DNA from: Taeniopygia guttata | Taxonomy: Eukaryota; Chordata; Aves; Passeriformes; Estrildidae | NCBI RefSeq assembly: GCF_048771995.1 | Contig: NC_133037.1 | Location: 2,919,001-2,983,000, forward strand | DNA length: 64,000 bases | Reading direction: 5' to 3' | Part shown: positions 12,801-27,800 of the stretch, one piece after another | How positions within the stretch are numbered: the stretch's first letter is position 1 | How the letters are laid out: each line of letters opens with the position of its first letter | Notes under the pieces: model-generated | Told to the model about the DNA's origin: nothing | The model's database searches: none | What the model saw: only the letters and a program-made list of their open reading frames with translations | Made by a program: the position numbers and the translations under genes

Positions 12801-15800
12801 CATTGTAAAATCAGAGTTGGAGAAGTGCATGAAATAATTGGGATTTGGGGTATCAGTGATTGACATGAAAGTTCTTCATGTTTTGATGGTTGTTTTTTTC
12901 TATTTGTTTGGGGTTTTTTTTTGATTTTTGGTTTGTTTGGTTTTTTTTTTTTAAAACCTTGAAGTATTGTTCAGTCAGCTCCATGCTCCCCAAAATCAAG
13001 AATGTTCATTTCTTACAAACTTTATTTCTGGAAACACCCACTTGGCTAATTCAAATCCAGTCAGTTTGGAAGACTTTAAATCTGGTTCAGAAGAACATTG
13101 TTCACATCACTTACTTGTGGCTATTTTAGAAGTCTCATTTAGGTGTGAATTATGGGGCTGGCAGGTAGATATTAAGCACGTGTAAAAAAATGATGGGCCA
13201 GAAGACAAGGAGCAAGAGCTGGCATTATTTATGTAAATCGTGGATAAAATTAATTTTGTGAATTGTCCTACTCCTTTTGATCATATGTCTGTGTGCCTTT
13301 TTTTTCCCCCCTAAACTTCTGCTTTTCCAACTTCTGAATTTAATTACAGTTTGGGATTTCCACCACTGCTGTTGTCACTTAAATTCAGTTTACAAGAAGT
13401 AAAATCACCCTGCTTCTCTAAATGATGTCCCAGGGAAGAGTTTCAGTCTCACATAGAAGAAATGTGTCATTTATTTAAGTTCTGTATTTCTAAAATTCTT
13501 TAAACATGATTTAAAGCCATATTTTTAAAAAGACATGCATAAGCTTAAGGCTTGACTTCAAACATAGTTAAAAACCAATTAATGTGTGGGTTTTACCCCA
13601 TTATGTTCCTTTAGCAACAGTAATTTGGGGTTTTTTTAAGGAGGAAATGACCCTGGTAAACCTCAAAGGCCATGGTGATTTAATTGTTGAATTTCATAAA
13701 GAATTCAGGTTTTAAAATGACAGGTAATTTTATAAGCATTTTTTTAATTGAGCACTTAGGTGCACAAAAGGCCTGGAACAGTGTGAACATGCTGAGTATG
13801 TTGGAAACTGCACAGTAAATAATAATCAAATAATGCAAAATAAAGAGAAGCCGCCAACCAAGACATAGTAAACAAATAAAAATTGAGTAATAACTGTAAT
13901 TTCCAATACCTTATCCATGTATGGTCGCCAAATAAGGAAAAAATGCATTGGAAAGCAAAGGCTTAGAACTCAGAGGAAGCCCAGGAGAGACATATTACTT
14001 CCATTTATAACAGAAAATCAACTGAAAACTTGTAATTGACAGAAAGGGAGTGAGTTTGTGTCCCTGGAGGTGCCCTAAGATCAGCAACAGGCAAATGGTG
14101 TAAACATAATAAATCACACCACAAGTTGTTTAATATGATTTTTTTTCTTTTTCTTTTTTCTTTTTTTTTTTTTTTTGAAACTAAGAGTGCAATTTTGTAA
14201 AGGACAATAAATATAAAATGAGGTGGTGGGGCATGGGGGATGGAATTGCCCCAACCTTTTTTAAGGGAATCAATGAAAATAAGTGTTGAATGGGGAATTG
14301 GGTTTCCAGGAGTGTTTATTCATGGGTTGAAGGACCCAGTTAAGCTGGAATCCACTTTGCATGGCTGCCATAATTCCAGTGACTGATTTCACTGGGTTCA
14401 CTCTTGACTTAACCCAAAATCATGGCAATGAAATGAAGCTGCTTCTTCTCCTGCTGCATCTCCAGATCTCCACGCTGGCCTGGACATCTTTTTTATTTTT
14501 ATTTTCTCCTTTTTTTTTTTTTTTTTTTTAAGCATGAAATAATATTTTGAGCAAGGAAATACAGGTGGTTCAATAAATACCAGAAGCAGTAAAGCCTGGT
14601 GTCACCCCTTGCTGCCTTGTGGGTGTCTGAGTTTGGTGTGGAGCTGAAAATTGGGTTTTTTTGGTCCCAGAGATCATTCTTTCCACCCAGCTCTTCTGCA
14701 GAAAGAGTTCTCCTCTATTTCCTGCCTTTCACATTCAGAAAGGGATTCCCTGCTCCCTAAAACCCCTTCAAACTCCTCAGGTGTACTCTCTTTTTAATTT
14801 TATCATTATTTAATGCTTCCCACTGCACTAATTCCCCCGTTGTTTCCTGACAAATCCTTGCTGCCTTCCTTTCCATAAATGAATTGCAACCTCTGGGTTC
14901 TGGAGGAAGGAATTGTGGTGAAACCCACAGGGGTGATGATCTTGCAGGTCTTTTCCTCCTTATGGTTCTGGTTTTGACAACAAATATATCTAATATTTGT
15001 TTATTTTTAATTTTTTTATAATATTGCTCGTATTTTTTATTATTTCTAATATTTTTCTAAATATGAGAGAAGTTTATCTCCTGAGCCCGTTAATGGTCGG
15101 CACATGCCTCTGCTGCAAAATTATCATAATGGAAGAGGTTTAAATATTGATAGAAGAAAATTAAATGGAGTTTAATGATCCATTTCATTTGATGCCTTTT
15201 TTTTTTTTTTTTTTTTTTTTGCATTAGGCAGCCTATAAATATCTTAATAATTTCATTTATTGAGTGGTTTTTTTCACCTGCACCGTCTCACCTTGTGCTA
15301 AATTGTCCTGTTGGCTTTGGCAGCCTGGGGAGGTGTTGAGGGTTCAGGATGTGTCACCTTTCCATTTCCTGGTGCACCCAAATTTGTGCACCCTCAAATT
15401 AAACCTGTGCTCAAGGGCTGATCTCCATTTCGAGGGGGCAGTGCCAGTGCCGCAGACACTGCAGCACCAGCGAGGTCAATCAGGCTGTAATCACTGCTAA
15501 TTAGCACTTCCAGAAGCTGTAATCTTTGTATAAGTGCCACGTGGGTGAAAAAAATTATTCATTGCCTAGAACACCATTAAAAATTTATTTTCCTTTGATC
15601 CTGTAGGAAATGAATGAGACAAACACGTGGCCTCGCACAGGAAGGGGCTTTTGCCAATTAAAATTGGCCACAAAAGGCTCAGAGTGATGCTGAGGAAACA
15701 AAACAACTATTTTTTTTTTTTTTTAAACCAAATCTCTTAGTTTGTCTTTTGAGGTGTGAGTTTGTTTTTTTCCTTTCAAATAATCACAATGAATGGTAGC

Positions 15801-18800
15801 GAGGGCTACTTTGCCACATCACACAGAAGTGTTCTTAATGGAGTTTTACGGATTTTTTAATGAAAAAAATAGTTTTGCTGTGTGATGAGCCCTACTGGGA
15901 ATTTAGGCTTCTTCTGACATTCATATCACGTGGATACTGCTGTCCTGTTTCTACCTGCTAATCATCTGGCTAAGGAGTTAAGTAGCTACTGAATGAGTAA
16001 TATTTCCATTTTAGCAAAGTTTGCTCTCGTTTTTTTGCTGTCTGCTCCTATTTCTGTGCGTATTAAATCCCCCCCAAAAAAATTAAAAAAAAAGAGAGAA
16101 AAGAACGAGATTTAAACAAACCTGCTAATATTCTGGATTTCTTTTGCCTTTTTTTTCCTTCTGCTGGAGGAGACGGTGAAGAAAAAATGGGGGGGGTGGT
16201 TTGCTAATTTTTAAATGTATTACAAAGTACTGTAAATAACGCAGTGCTGTCAAATACAGCAATAGATCAGTCTTTGAAGGTAAAAAAGGTGGGGAAAACC
16301 CTATCAAACACCTTTGCCTGTGTTTTTTTTCCCCTCCCAGACATGTCCTTTGCCTGGATCTTCAACGAGTACCCGTCGTTCGTGCAGGAGGACAGCCGGC
16401 GCTTCGTGTCGCAGGAGACGGGGCACCTGTACATCGCCAAGGTGGAGCCCTCGGACGTGGGCAACTACAGCTGCGTGGTGACCAGCAGGGCCAGCAGCAG
16501 CCCCGTGCTGGGCTCCCCCACGCCCCTGGTGCTGCGCACCGACGGTACGGCTGGGTCGGCACCGCTGGGTCGGCACCGGGAGCCTGGGGCATTCCAACCT
16601 TGGAGTCATCACTGGGAGCCTGGGGCATTCCCAGCTTGGATCATTTCCAGCCTGGGGTCAGCACCGGGAGCCTGGGGCATTCCCAGCTTCATGGGGTCAT
16701 CCCTGGGAGCCTGGGGCATTCCCAGCTTCATGCCATCCCCAGTTTGGGGTCAGCACTGGGAGCCTGGGGCATTCCCAGTTTCATGCCATTCCCTGCCTGG
16801 GGTCATCAGTGGGAGCCTGGGGCACTCCCAGCTTCATGCCATCCCCAGCGTGGGGTCAGCACTGGGAGCCTGGGGCATTCCCAACCTGGGATCATCACGG
16901 GAGCCTGGGGTCATTCCCAGCTTGGGGTCAGCACTGGGAGCCTGGGGCATTCCCACCTTGGGGTCAGCGCTGGGAGCCTGGGGCATTCCCAACCTGGGAT
17001 CATCACCAGGAGCCTGGGGTCATTCCCAGTTTCATGCCATTCCCTGCCTGGGTCATCACTGGGAGCTTGGGATCATTCCCGGCCTGGGGTCCGCACCAGG
17101 AGCCTGGGGGTATTCCCAGCTTGGGGTCATTTCCAGCCTGGGGTCATTCCCAGCTTCGTTCCATTCCCAGCTTCACTCCATTCCCAGCTTCACTCCATTC
17201 CCAGCTCCAGTCCATTCCCAGAGCTCTTGGCTCTTGTGTAAATCCTGGCGTGTCGTCCTGTGCCGGATCGCTCCGTGTGTCACAAACAGGATGGGACCCT
17301 GGCTGGCTGCAGATTCAGGATTTATCATCTGTCTGTGTCATACAAGCAAAAAGCAAGAGACACAGAGAAAATAACAACATCCATGCAAATCCAGATCAGA
17401 GACAAGGTGGCAGCTCATGCAAAGCCTTTCCTACATATTCTTTGAACCAATAGCATAAAACAAAAGGTGCAAAGTCACTATACTCTAACCAGTAACAGAA
17501 GGACCCACATGGGTTTAACATTAACAAAAGGTCTTCTATGAACCTCAAACAATACACAATAATTCATTATATAAGACTGAAACTTTTTCTATCTTTGCAA
17601 AGCATATATCTAGGACTTTTCACATCTTGAACTATAAATAAATTATTGTTCTTTCTTGTTCCTTATGATAAATATATATGTATTCACTTGGTTCTTAACT
17701 TCCTAGCTTCCCATGAGAAGTTTTAGAAATTTCCCAGCCTTTCTTAGCTTTATGTCTACTTTCTGAGGCCTTTTTAGCACTTTCTAGTCTTTTACCTTTT
17801 TATATTCCTACAGTGCTGCCATTGTGGCAGTTTGGAACGAAGGGGTGGGATCACTGTTGGGCTGAGGATGATTTGTGGCTCAGATAAATGCCAGTCTCAG
17901 GGGCTGTGAGGTTTTAGAGGAGCAGCCATTTGGCCATAGCTCAGAATTGTCCCAAGTTCTTTGTCACAAGGCAATATAGAACTTTCTAACCCAATAGACA
18001 GTTGCCACAGGGTTTATTTTCTTTCCTGACCTATCACTTTTACTTCATTCTGCTGCACTGTGGAAGCTTTTATCCAACGTGCTTCTAACTCATGTACACA
18101 CATGCTTCTAACACATGCTTCTACCATAACTTCTAAACTCTCAGTTTATTGCACACAACCCCACCCTTACATTATAAACCCTTCACCATCTTATCAGTGC
18201 AGTTTCTCACTTACTTAGGGCATATTCTCACCTACAACTATAGAAACATTAGTTTATGATTTTTCTGCTTAATCTCTGTATGTTGTATTTTTGCATCAAC
18301 CCAAGCTTCTCTCAAGGCTGCAGATAAATCCTTCAGTGTCTGTGGAAATTTCTGTTTTTCCAATTCCCACAGTCAAACTTTCTTCTAAGATAAACGCTGT
18401 TGCATCCTAACTCTGCCTCTGATATCACTGTGCATCCCTTTATAAGCAGAGTGGCAGAGAAATAATCTTGAATTGCAAAAAAAAGAAAACCCTTTGAAAA
18501 TCACCTTCAAAATTTAACCTTCTCAATTGTCTCCCACAGGTGTGATGGGGGAATATGAGCCCAAAATAGAAGTTCAGTTCCCTGAGACGCTGGCAGCAGC
18601 CAAAGGCTCCACTGTGAAGCTGGAGTGCTTTGCACTAGGAAAGTAAGTGTTCATCTTCCCTGAAAATTGATGCACCTTTGAGTTCAGCTGCACAAGAGCT
18701 GTGGGGTTCTGGTGTTTCCCCAACACCTGATTTTGGTCATCACAGCTCCTGGCTGGAAATGAGAGGGCAAAGACTCTTGGAGTGTATTTTGATTTTGTTT

Positions 18801-21800
18801 AGAATTAAGATGTGTATGTTGGCAGCACAGGAATTTACATTTCATTTCAAATCAACTCCACTGTGGTTTTGCATATGACCTTTGAGCTAAGTCTCTTTTC
18901 TTTGTGCAAGGAAATGGTGCTGAAGTCTGTGAGAATGTTGTCTCGATTTTCCCCTTAAATGTACTTCATGTTTTCATAACATTGTTCTTTCTTTATAGCC
19001 AAAATAAAGATTGAAATGCATTTCTCCTCTGAATGATGCTTCACTCACAGCTGATATATTTTCTCTTTCCCAGATGATCTGAGAATGCATTTGTGTTTCT
19101 GTAAATGTATTTATTTACCCGTGTGGGGTTTGTTTGCAGGCAGTTTGTCAGGTGCCCATATCAGATTGATAACTTGATCACACACTATTGCTTTGGCTCC
19201 CTGTGAGGGGATGGCAATTTTGCAAATCAGAGAATTAAAGGCTGCTGGAGGATGGGAATTCCAAAAGACTTGCCTGGATTCTTCCTCCATGGAAGAAGCC
19301 ACTGGTAAATCTCACCCATCCTCTGGGGAGGCCAGTGCTGATTTACAAGAAATGTTGCAATAATTGGGCATTCACCGAGTTATTCCTGACAAATTTGGGC
19401 CCACAAATGCAGCATAGGAATCAGCAGGGAATGCAAATCAGGTGCCTGAGTGTCTGACCATCTGTCATGTACAGTGTGGTTACTGCTTTTAACACAGCCT
19501 GGAAGTCACTGCTGAATTTAGTTCGCTTTAAGTATCTCATTATGACAATCAAGGACTTTAAGCAAAACTGTTTAAAATCTCATTACTCTCTCTTTAGCCC
19601 TGTGCCTCAGATTAACTGGAGAAGAACTGACGGGCTGCCATTTCCAAGTAAAATAAAGCTGAGGAAATCCAATGGCATGATTGAAATCCCTAATTTCCAA
19701 CAGGAGGATGCAGGGCTCTATGAATGCATCACTGAAAACTCCAGAGGCAAAAACATTGCAAGAGGACGTCTCACTTATTATGGTAGGAAACCTCTGTTCT
19801 GCCCCTCTCCCACCTTTCTTTACTCATGAAACACAAACTGCTCTGGGGTACTCTGGAATTTCCACTTTCTGCAGTTCCATCAGGCATTTGGGCTTAAAAA
19901 TCCACGGCGTTTTAAGGGCTACCAGAAAATGAGAATTTCTGCAGCAGTTTCTTGGTAAGGTCTGTAAGAAATGGCTTAAAAGCTCACAAGGATTGCTGAG
20001 AGTAAAGTATAGTGTGCCTGTGCTTGGTTTTGTCCATGATGGAAAGACTTTTTTTTTTTTTTTTTAACATTTCTTTTTGGTCCATTGGTGAAACCTTCAA
20101 TTTTCAGTCAATTGGATTTATTTGGGGGATCATTTAGGCCTCCCATTTATGAGAAGTACAAATTTGTTCTTGCTTTGTGAAAAGATTACTGATGGATATT
20201 CTCAATCCTATGCTTTCAAAACAGCCAATTTTATTTTAAAATGAGTAAATAAATGGGAGGATATAATCCAGTATAGGAAATGAAATAATATGAAATTTTA
20301 TAGCTGGAAAAAAAGCAGTCTCTTGTGCATTTGAGGCTATAGAGTGAAATGAATATCAGCAAAGCACACTGGTGGTGGTGTAAAGCCAGAGTGATTTGCA
20401 ACAAAGTGGTAATTGACAATTTTTGTTAAAGCCAGATCTCAGCAAATATAATTTTCTTTACTTCAATGGCAATTTAAACAGTGATTCTGACTCTGCCTTG
20501 GAATGTTTCCCTCATGGAGGAATATTTGAGGAAGGAGATGGGTTTTGAGTTGGATAAAGGCGCAGATCACAGCTCCTCTGCAGCTGGGGATAAGTTCTTC
20601 AGAGCCTCTCCATGGGGAGCTGCTGCCTGCTGGAACACACAGATTTTGTTCCGTGAAGATTTTGGTTTGAGGCACAAGAGACTTTATAAGGAGGAAGGAA
20701 AATTTCTCTCCTTTCCAACTTCCAAATTAATCTTGACACTGAATGAAGGCCCTGTTGTTTCAAGGTCAGGTATGCACTGATTGCAATTATGGCTTTTTGA
20801 GAAATCCTACAATTGACATAGGGCAATAAATCCAAGCTGCTTCACCTGCCAGTGTCCTCTGCCATGCCAAACCTGGCACTGGGCATTTGGTTTTATTCAG
20901 TGACCTTATTTTCTGCTTGAAAGTTCCAAAGTTGGGGTTTGTACATCATTTTGGCTCAACATTCCTATGGCAGGGTTAAATCAGGGCAGTTGTGAGATAC
21001 ATCATTGGAAATTAGACATAAATTAGAGTAGATAAAAAATAAATACAGAAACTAGATATAAAATAGAGTGGATTTGTTCATTAGTCCTTGAATTCTAGGG
21101 ATCCTGTCCCAAATTCTTCTTTGCTCATTAAAAGGCCACAGAGCTGAAATAAAGGATGTTGCCAATGAGCAAAAGCAGCCCAGCTGCAGTTGTGTAACAA
21201 TGGAATCAGTGTGAAAGCTTTCATTGCAGATCTAGGCAGGGATTTGAACCCTCAGATGGAGTTCACATTCCAGTAGGAATGGCTGCCCATGGTAGGAGTC
21301 ATCCCTGATATGGATGTTTATCTTAGGAAGAATAATGAGAGCTGTAATGGCAGTAATGGCACTCCAACTGTTTCATTTCATTTGTTCTGCTTCATGGAAC
21401 CCATTCTGCAGAATTAAATAGATTTAAGTAATCTTTCTTATTTTGGTGCTTGCTTTGTTGTTGCAGTTAGAATTCCAGCAAGTTTGTATTCAGGATAAGA
21501 GCATTTATAGCTTCTGTTGATAATTTGAAGTTTTATAACTGAAGATAATGTCTTCTGGTGGATTGCCACCTCATCTGGTGCCAAAGCCCAGAAATCCGTC
21601 TGGTGAGGAAATCTAACCACGTCCCACTCAGCCTTCCAATAAAAGATCAATATTTAAGGAAGTTGTTTTAAAAGCAGATGAGGATTTGGGGAAAACTAAT
21701 GCAATAAACTGAAGACATAGAGTAAAGAATAGCCCATCTGCCAGAAAGAACCAATGCTGTCAAAAATCCACAAATCTGCTGTTTTTAGGGAGTGGTGGCT

Positions 21801-24800
21801 GCTGTTAGAACACTTTATTGGTAGAAATTTAAGGCATGTCTGCTTATCAAACATAGAAAAATATAAACATTATAAAGGTACAAATATCTTTTTATTTCAA
21901 GAGTGACAAGGTTCATTTTCCTCTTGGAAAAACAAAGCACATTTCTGCCTGACCCAAAAAAAAAAAAAAAAAAACCAGTATAAAAAGGACTGGGGTTAAT
22001 GTTTTGGAAGTTGTCATGGTGAAATAATAACAAAAAAGAAATCTTTAGGTAGAAAAAATATTGATAAAAATCGTTCATGTGCCTGAAAATTAGGTTTTCC
22101 TTTCTTTGCAAACTGTAAAGATTCTTTGTAAATGTAACATAAAGCTGGTCCTAAACCAAAGCTTGAAACATTCATTGCTCTGCTACAAAGTGAAACACTC
22201 CTATTCTGATTTGTTTTATGAGCTGAAACTGCAAAGTTTAAAATCTGCAAATCAGGTTTTCCAGTTCATAAATAGTTTGGTTAAAAGCCTTACTTTTTCA
22301 CCCAATAATGAATTACAGCCTTGAAGCCACAAAGCCCTTGAACACAGGCTCAGCTTTACTCCTGCCCATTTCCAGTTTCCCAAGAATTCCTGTAAATCTG
22401 TCACATCTGTAACTCCTGAAAGAAATTAAATAAGTCAGTTTTATTATAATTATGGTGTGTTTTAAATATAGCTCTCGACCCATAGTTGGTGTTGATACTT
22501 AAAATAGGTATTCTAAACCAGATATTCTGGGTTCATTATAATAGTCACAGACTATTAAATCTTCCTTTTTTCTCCTGAAGGATTTTATCAAGAAAAGCCT
22601 GACATCAAATGTTCAGTTTTTTATTGTTTTTAGAGTTCCAACATTTGTTAAATGCCAGTTTTCTACTCAGGGGAGTTCAGATTGTGCTAAAAATAGGACA
22701 AGATTATCCAACTTTGATTGAATGTAGAACCTGAAGATTTAAATAATTTGCTTTCCCTTTATTAGCGTGTTCGTTTGTCATCGCTTTTAGCTTCCCATAA
22801 AGAGATAACAGAAATAAAAAAAGAATCCACAGAGATGTTTCATGGCAGAGAAAAATGAGAGGAGATGAAACAATTGTATTTTTGTGGTTTAGGATGCAAT
22901 TAAACACAAAGCACGGTAAAGATATGTAAAGCAATTAATTTAAAGTGTAATTGAAGAAAATATATTTTTAATTAGCCCATGCTGATATACCAGAAGACCT
23001 GCTTGGCAGTACAAGGTAAAATGTTTGACAGGGAGAAAGAAATTCTGCTGCTGTTCTCCTTTTGCTCTGCAGTGCTGGACTGTGGTAACGAAGACAAAAT
23101 CCCCCAGGAATAAGTAGAATCTGCCTCTTTTTTTTTTTTAGTGTTTTAAAAAATACTGGTATATTTGGGGAGGTTTTTTTTTTTGAACAATCTATCAGCA
23201 AAATTAAATTGAAACTGTTATTTGTGTATGTGGAAGAATATCTCTGTTTAAAGGCTTTTATCTGATAGCCTGGCTCTGTCCTGTGCTTGGCATGTCTTCA
23301 AAACATCGACAGCAAATTTACAAATGACTAAATAATATCAATGAGTTGCTGAATTTGATCACCTAGAGTTTAATTGTTAATTCTGTCTAATAATATCATT
23401 TTCTCGCTGTCCAGACAAACAGTTTGTCTTCTTTTACATACTAAAGCTTTTCCCAGTGAGTTGGAATTACCTGTTGCTTGAGGGCATTCTTATTTTTGAA
23501 TGAGAGCCAAAAAATGGACATTTTCATAGATGTGCCCTGATTCTCCAGGCCCAGCTGTCTCAGCAGAACAAAAGTGATTTTTGCTTGAAGTCCCTTGGAA
23601 TTTTGAGGTGAAATAAGGGTTCATCCCTGCTGCAGGCATCAGTGGGAGTGTCAGAGCCTGACCTGGAGACAGGAAAACTGCAGGTTACACTTTTGGGGTG
23701 GGTTTTCCCCCCACTTCGCTTCACAACTTCCCCTCTTGTGCTCTGGGAAGTTCTTTTTGCTCTTTCCTTGCCCAACTGCTGAGCTCCCCAGAGGTGTTTC
23801 AGAGATTTCCAGCCCAGCTTTCCTAGCGGAAATGGCAGAATAAAAAGGTAAAAGGGAACATACTGAGTGAATCCCTGTTCTGGAGGAGCTCCCAGGGGCT
23901 TTGGCTCCCAGCAGAGCACAGAATTCCCTGCAGGAGTCATGGCCCTGAACTTCTGCCTTCCCTTCACCCCATTCCCCTGCCCTGTAGGATTAAAAACAGA
24001 TTTTTGGTGGATTCTCTCACTCTGAAGAAGATAACCCATAAAAACACCTGTTTCGGTGCATTGTGCGTGGTTAGCCCACGAATAATTCACAAATCCCAAC
24101 ACAGCCTCTGGAAGTGCCACTTCTTCACCCAAAAGCATCCCTGCAGTTGATCTTCCTTCACATCAACCCCCAGGATGTCACAGAGGATTTTGTAAAATCT
24201 GAAAAAATGGTTCTTCCTTCCCTTTTGGCCTACAGGGAAGGCCTGGGGTGTAATGAAGCAACAGTTGTTTCCTGCAGCTTAACTGGCTGGAAGAGCAGGG
24301 TCATCATAACCACCAAAAAAAGATGAGAGGCCTCTCGCTGGGATACTTCTGATGAAGTTACACACTTGTTCTCTCCTTGCCTCTGGGACCTTGAGCACTG
24401 CAAGGAATATTTTAGGCTGAAACAACTGAAGCAAAATGCAGGCTGGTGCTTTTCCAAGTGACTGGCCATGGAGCTGACGGCTAACCTGCTTTAGGAAATC
24501 ACTTACCTACAAGCATTTCGTCCTGGGGGAGCTCCAGATGAATCTTTCATGAAGATTGCACAGCAAGTTCCCAAGAATTCTTAATATTATCCCAAAATAC
24601 CGATTCTTGTCACAGCCTCAAACCCTGCACTGTGAACTCCTTTAAAATTTACTTCCAACCTCTTGACTTACAGGACAATATCTATTTTTTTTATTTTTTT
24701 TTATTTTAATCTCAGCAAGGATGTGCTGCCTGCTTGCCTGTTCCTTGCTTTAGGAAGAAGTGCCTCCTCTCCTCAGGAAGATCTAGGTTTCACAATAACT

Positions 24801-27800
24801 CTGCAGTAGTTCCAGGAGAAAATGAGGTTTTATTAGCAAGTCTTCCTTCAAGAGCACAGATGTGGCAGTGGTGGTGGAATCAGATTTTTTGGGCAGTAAA
24901 AGTTGCCTGGCAGTGACTGAACCTTGAGAGGAATAAAGGTTTTTATTCAGGGTCCTTCAGGTGTCCTCAGGCAGAGCTGAACAAAAAGAGGCGATGCTGG
25001 GCTTGGTCCTGTTTTGGGAGGGTGTCAAAGCATCAGAGCAGTATCAGAGCTGCTGATACCTGACTTTCTTCCTCTGCACATGGAGCACCTTTATCCTAGC
25101 CAGGAGTCAGAGTTTTCCCAGCTGGAATTTCCCCTCTTGAGCTGCCTGTTCAGTTTTGAGCTGGTTGGTCAAATTGTTCTCTTTCAACTGAAAGAGAACA
25201 CTGAAAATGCACTGAAAATGGTGCTTTTCTTCCTGCTCGACTCCTCCATCAGGAATTGGAAGAGAAAAAGAGCCTTCCTCCAGGAAATCACTGAAGTCTC
25301 CATCAGCACTCTTTTGGGGATGGACAAGCAGCAGGAATTTCTCACCCTGTGCCTTGGGAAGCTGTTCTGTGCATTTCTGCTTTATTGTGTTGTGTGGGAA
25401 CTTGGGAAACCCTCCTATGGAGACTGCCTGACACAGTCCTGAAACAAGATTAGATAGACCATGATTTTTTTATTGGTAGAATTGAATCCAGGATCTTTAG
25501 GCTTGAAAATAGATTGTATTTAACCTACTTTCAAGTGGAGATAGGCAGCAGATGTTATATATTCCACATGTATGGATCCATCAGTAATTCAAGCACTGCT
25601 GAATGTTGTATAAATATTTAGGTGTGGAAAGTTCTCATTGTGTGGAGCCCTGAGGTTTCATTGCCTTGGCACACGTGGGGCAAACACACCCAGTGACAAT
25701 GTGGGATGAAGCAAGGGCTGTCTTGAACTCCAGTGTTGTAACATGGACTTGGGAGATTTAACCCCAGTTAATACCAGTGAAATTGTACATCCATGTGACA
25801 CACAGATCATCCTGTCTTTTGCAGCTGACTTGATAAAGAGAGTGCAAAAAATAAATTATCCCCAAGTCACTGAAAGTGTGGAAATAAAAAGTAATATTCA
25901 GAGGGTGTCAGCAAATATTGGTTGAATTCCAGTATTTATTAGTAGTTAAAACCTCAGTGAATACTTTTTAGGAAGTTCTTCTGTAAGAAGTTAACCCCAA
26001 ATATGGATACATAAATCATGAATAGGTTAATAATCATTATCATACAAGCCTGGTGCTGTACATGGTCGTGTTGAGGTCTTCCACTGCATTGCAGAACTGG
26101 GATTGAAAGGAAATTTCCATGCTAGGAAACAAAGAATCTTTTAAAATGGAATTAGTGCCAGCCCTGGTCCAGAGCTGGTGCTGTGGCAGAGGAAAGGTTC
26201 AGCTCTCAGCTGTGCCCACGGGCACATCATTAATTCCCTGGCCTGACTTAATTGCTGCTGAGCTCCATGGTAGTGGGAAGATCACTGGGAATTAATCTGA
26301 CCTTCTGTCCTTCCTACACTCAGGTATTAAATAATGTTTTCCTACATCACCAGGGACTTGTTTTCTCCCTGTTGTTTCCATATGAGGGTGGTAAGAGATT
26401 TTCCTGAATTACTGTCTTAAGATAAGCAAATTAACTCTGAAAAACTCTTTGCCCATAGCTAGGACTTTACAGCCAAGTTTCATCCTGCTCTTTCATCTGT
26501 TTTTTCCATAGGCCATGTCCAGAATTTCTCTTTTCTTGGAGAAATAACATAGGCTGAGATGATAAACTTTCTAGTAAATTAAATAAATTCAAAGAAAATT
26601 CACAAATTACCTATAAGATAGGGTTGAAATGATGTGTGAAACAGCACTAAAGGAATAAAAATAAATTAATGTTGTCTTTCGTGCATTGATGCTTATTTGC
26701 CAGGTGAGCTTTCTCCTTCTTGTGAAAGCTGTAATGGATGTTTTAAATATCTTTACAGTTTAAACTGTATTTTGGGTAATTCTGAAGGCTGTCTGGTATT
26801 ATTGCTTCAAATTTTGGCTTAAAATAATCGTGATTTTTATGGACTTTATTCTGCTGGTTTGAATTACCCAAATTCTGTGCCAAGACTTCTGCTTTCAAAA
26901 ACAATCTCATATATCCATGTTTTCATCCAGTTAAGTGCTGCCTTGCATTAGAAAGCAATTTAAATATTATTTAGCACTAAGGCTGACATACCATTTTTTT
27001 TTTTAGGACTTAAAGGATTCTCTTCAGCATTAATTTGATGATTTAGCCACATCACTTATTTAATTTCAGTGTTGCCATTAATGACTTTTTCTTACATTTG
27101 CCTCGATTATAAAATGATGTTCTTTAATCATTAGTGATTTTAATACTGGTTTCACTAGTCCAGCTTTAGTGATCTTCGTTTTCTTCTGGTTTAGTGCTCA
27201 TAATAAAAATGTGCAAGGGGAATAATAAGTGGTTTCATCAGTGGGGCTTGAAGCAGGGCCAGCGGGAGGCTCTGTTGGTCTGTGCAGGAGATGGATGAGT
27301 TCTGTGCCCATGAATTAACCCTTTGGTTAATTTGGTTCTAATTTGGAGCAGTGTCTCGTGAGGGTCTTTGTTGTGTGTTCTGCCTGCAGCAAAGCCTCAC
27401 TGGATCCAGACCATAAAGGACATGGAGGTTGCTGTGGAGGACACCTTGTACTGGGACTGCAGAGCAAGTGGGAAGCCCAAACCATCCTACAGGTGGCTGA
27501 AGAATGGGGAGCAGCTGGCAATAGAGGTAAAAATCTGTCGGGAAGAAGTGGTGCTGTGTAAAATTATCAATATCCATGCAAATAAGAGAACCCAGAGTTT
27601 CCTGGTGTTGGTCGAAGGAAGTCTTTGATTTGTAGGCATTTGAGATTGCCAGACCTTGGTGCAGCTGGGCAAGTTTGAAGAATTACTTCATACACTGCAT
27701 CAATCTCCATATTTGGTCACCACTGTTGTACCACGCTGCAGCCCTGTTACTTCTTTTAGAACTGTTCTCATGATTATGCTTTTGCATTTACCCTATTCGT

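Larger units (their letters stand above)
3809..16340 (+). other. Intron within Ig2 (12.5 kb)
   Basis: Contains a CR1 fragment split by an LTR fossil (7572-8456), a 34-bp minisatellite (10137-10520) and several long T-runs (near 12940, 14140-14177, 14509-14530, 15197-15221, 15712-15724). Apart from those, nothing recognisable. The region near 13790-14100 is low in repeats and could hold noncoding function, but there is no direct evidence. Confidence 0.7.
16545..18539 (+). other. Intron between Ig2 and Ig3
   Basis: About 2 kb. The first third is a degenerate 36-bp tandem repeat. The rest is an AT/AC-rich block that looks like old dispersed repeat sequence (next entries). Confidence 0.8.

Noticed and set aside
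13928-13937. Perfect CArG box CCAAATAAGG
   Set aside because: Several matches to this consensus are expected by chance in 64 kb and no promoter is nearby.
23560-24138. 192-codon minus-strand open frame in the Ig3-Ig4 intron
   Set aside because: No recognisable domain, no splice or promoter context, and composition like the surrounding intron; expected by chance in 64 kb.
25014-25442. 142-codon plus-strand open frame in the same intron
   Set aside because: No recognisable protein features; splice joins on either side belong to CNTN3 without it.
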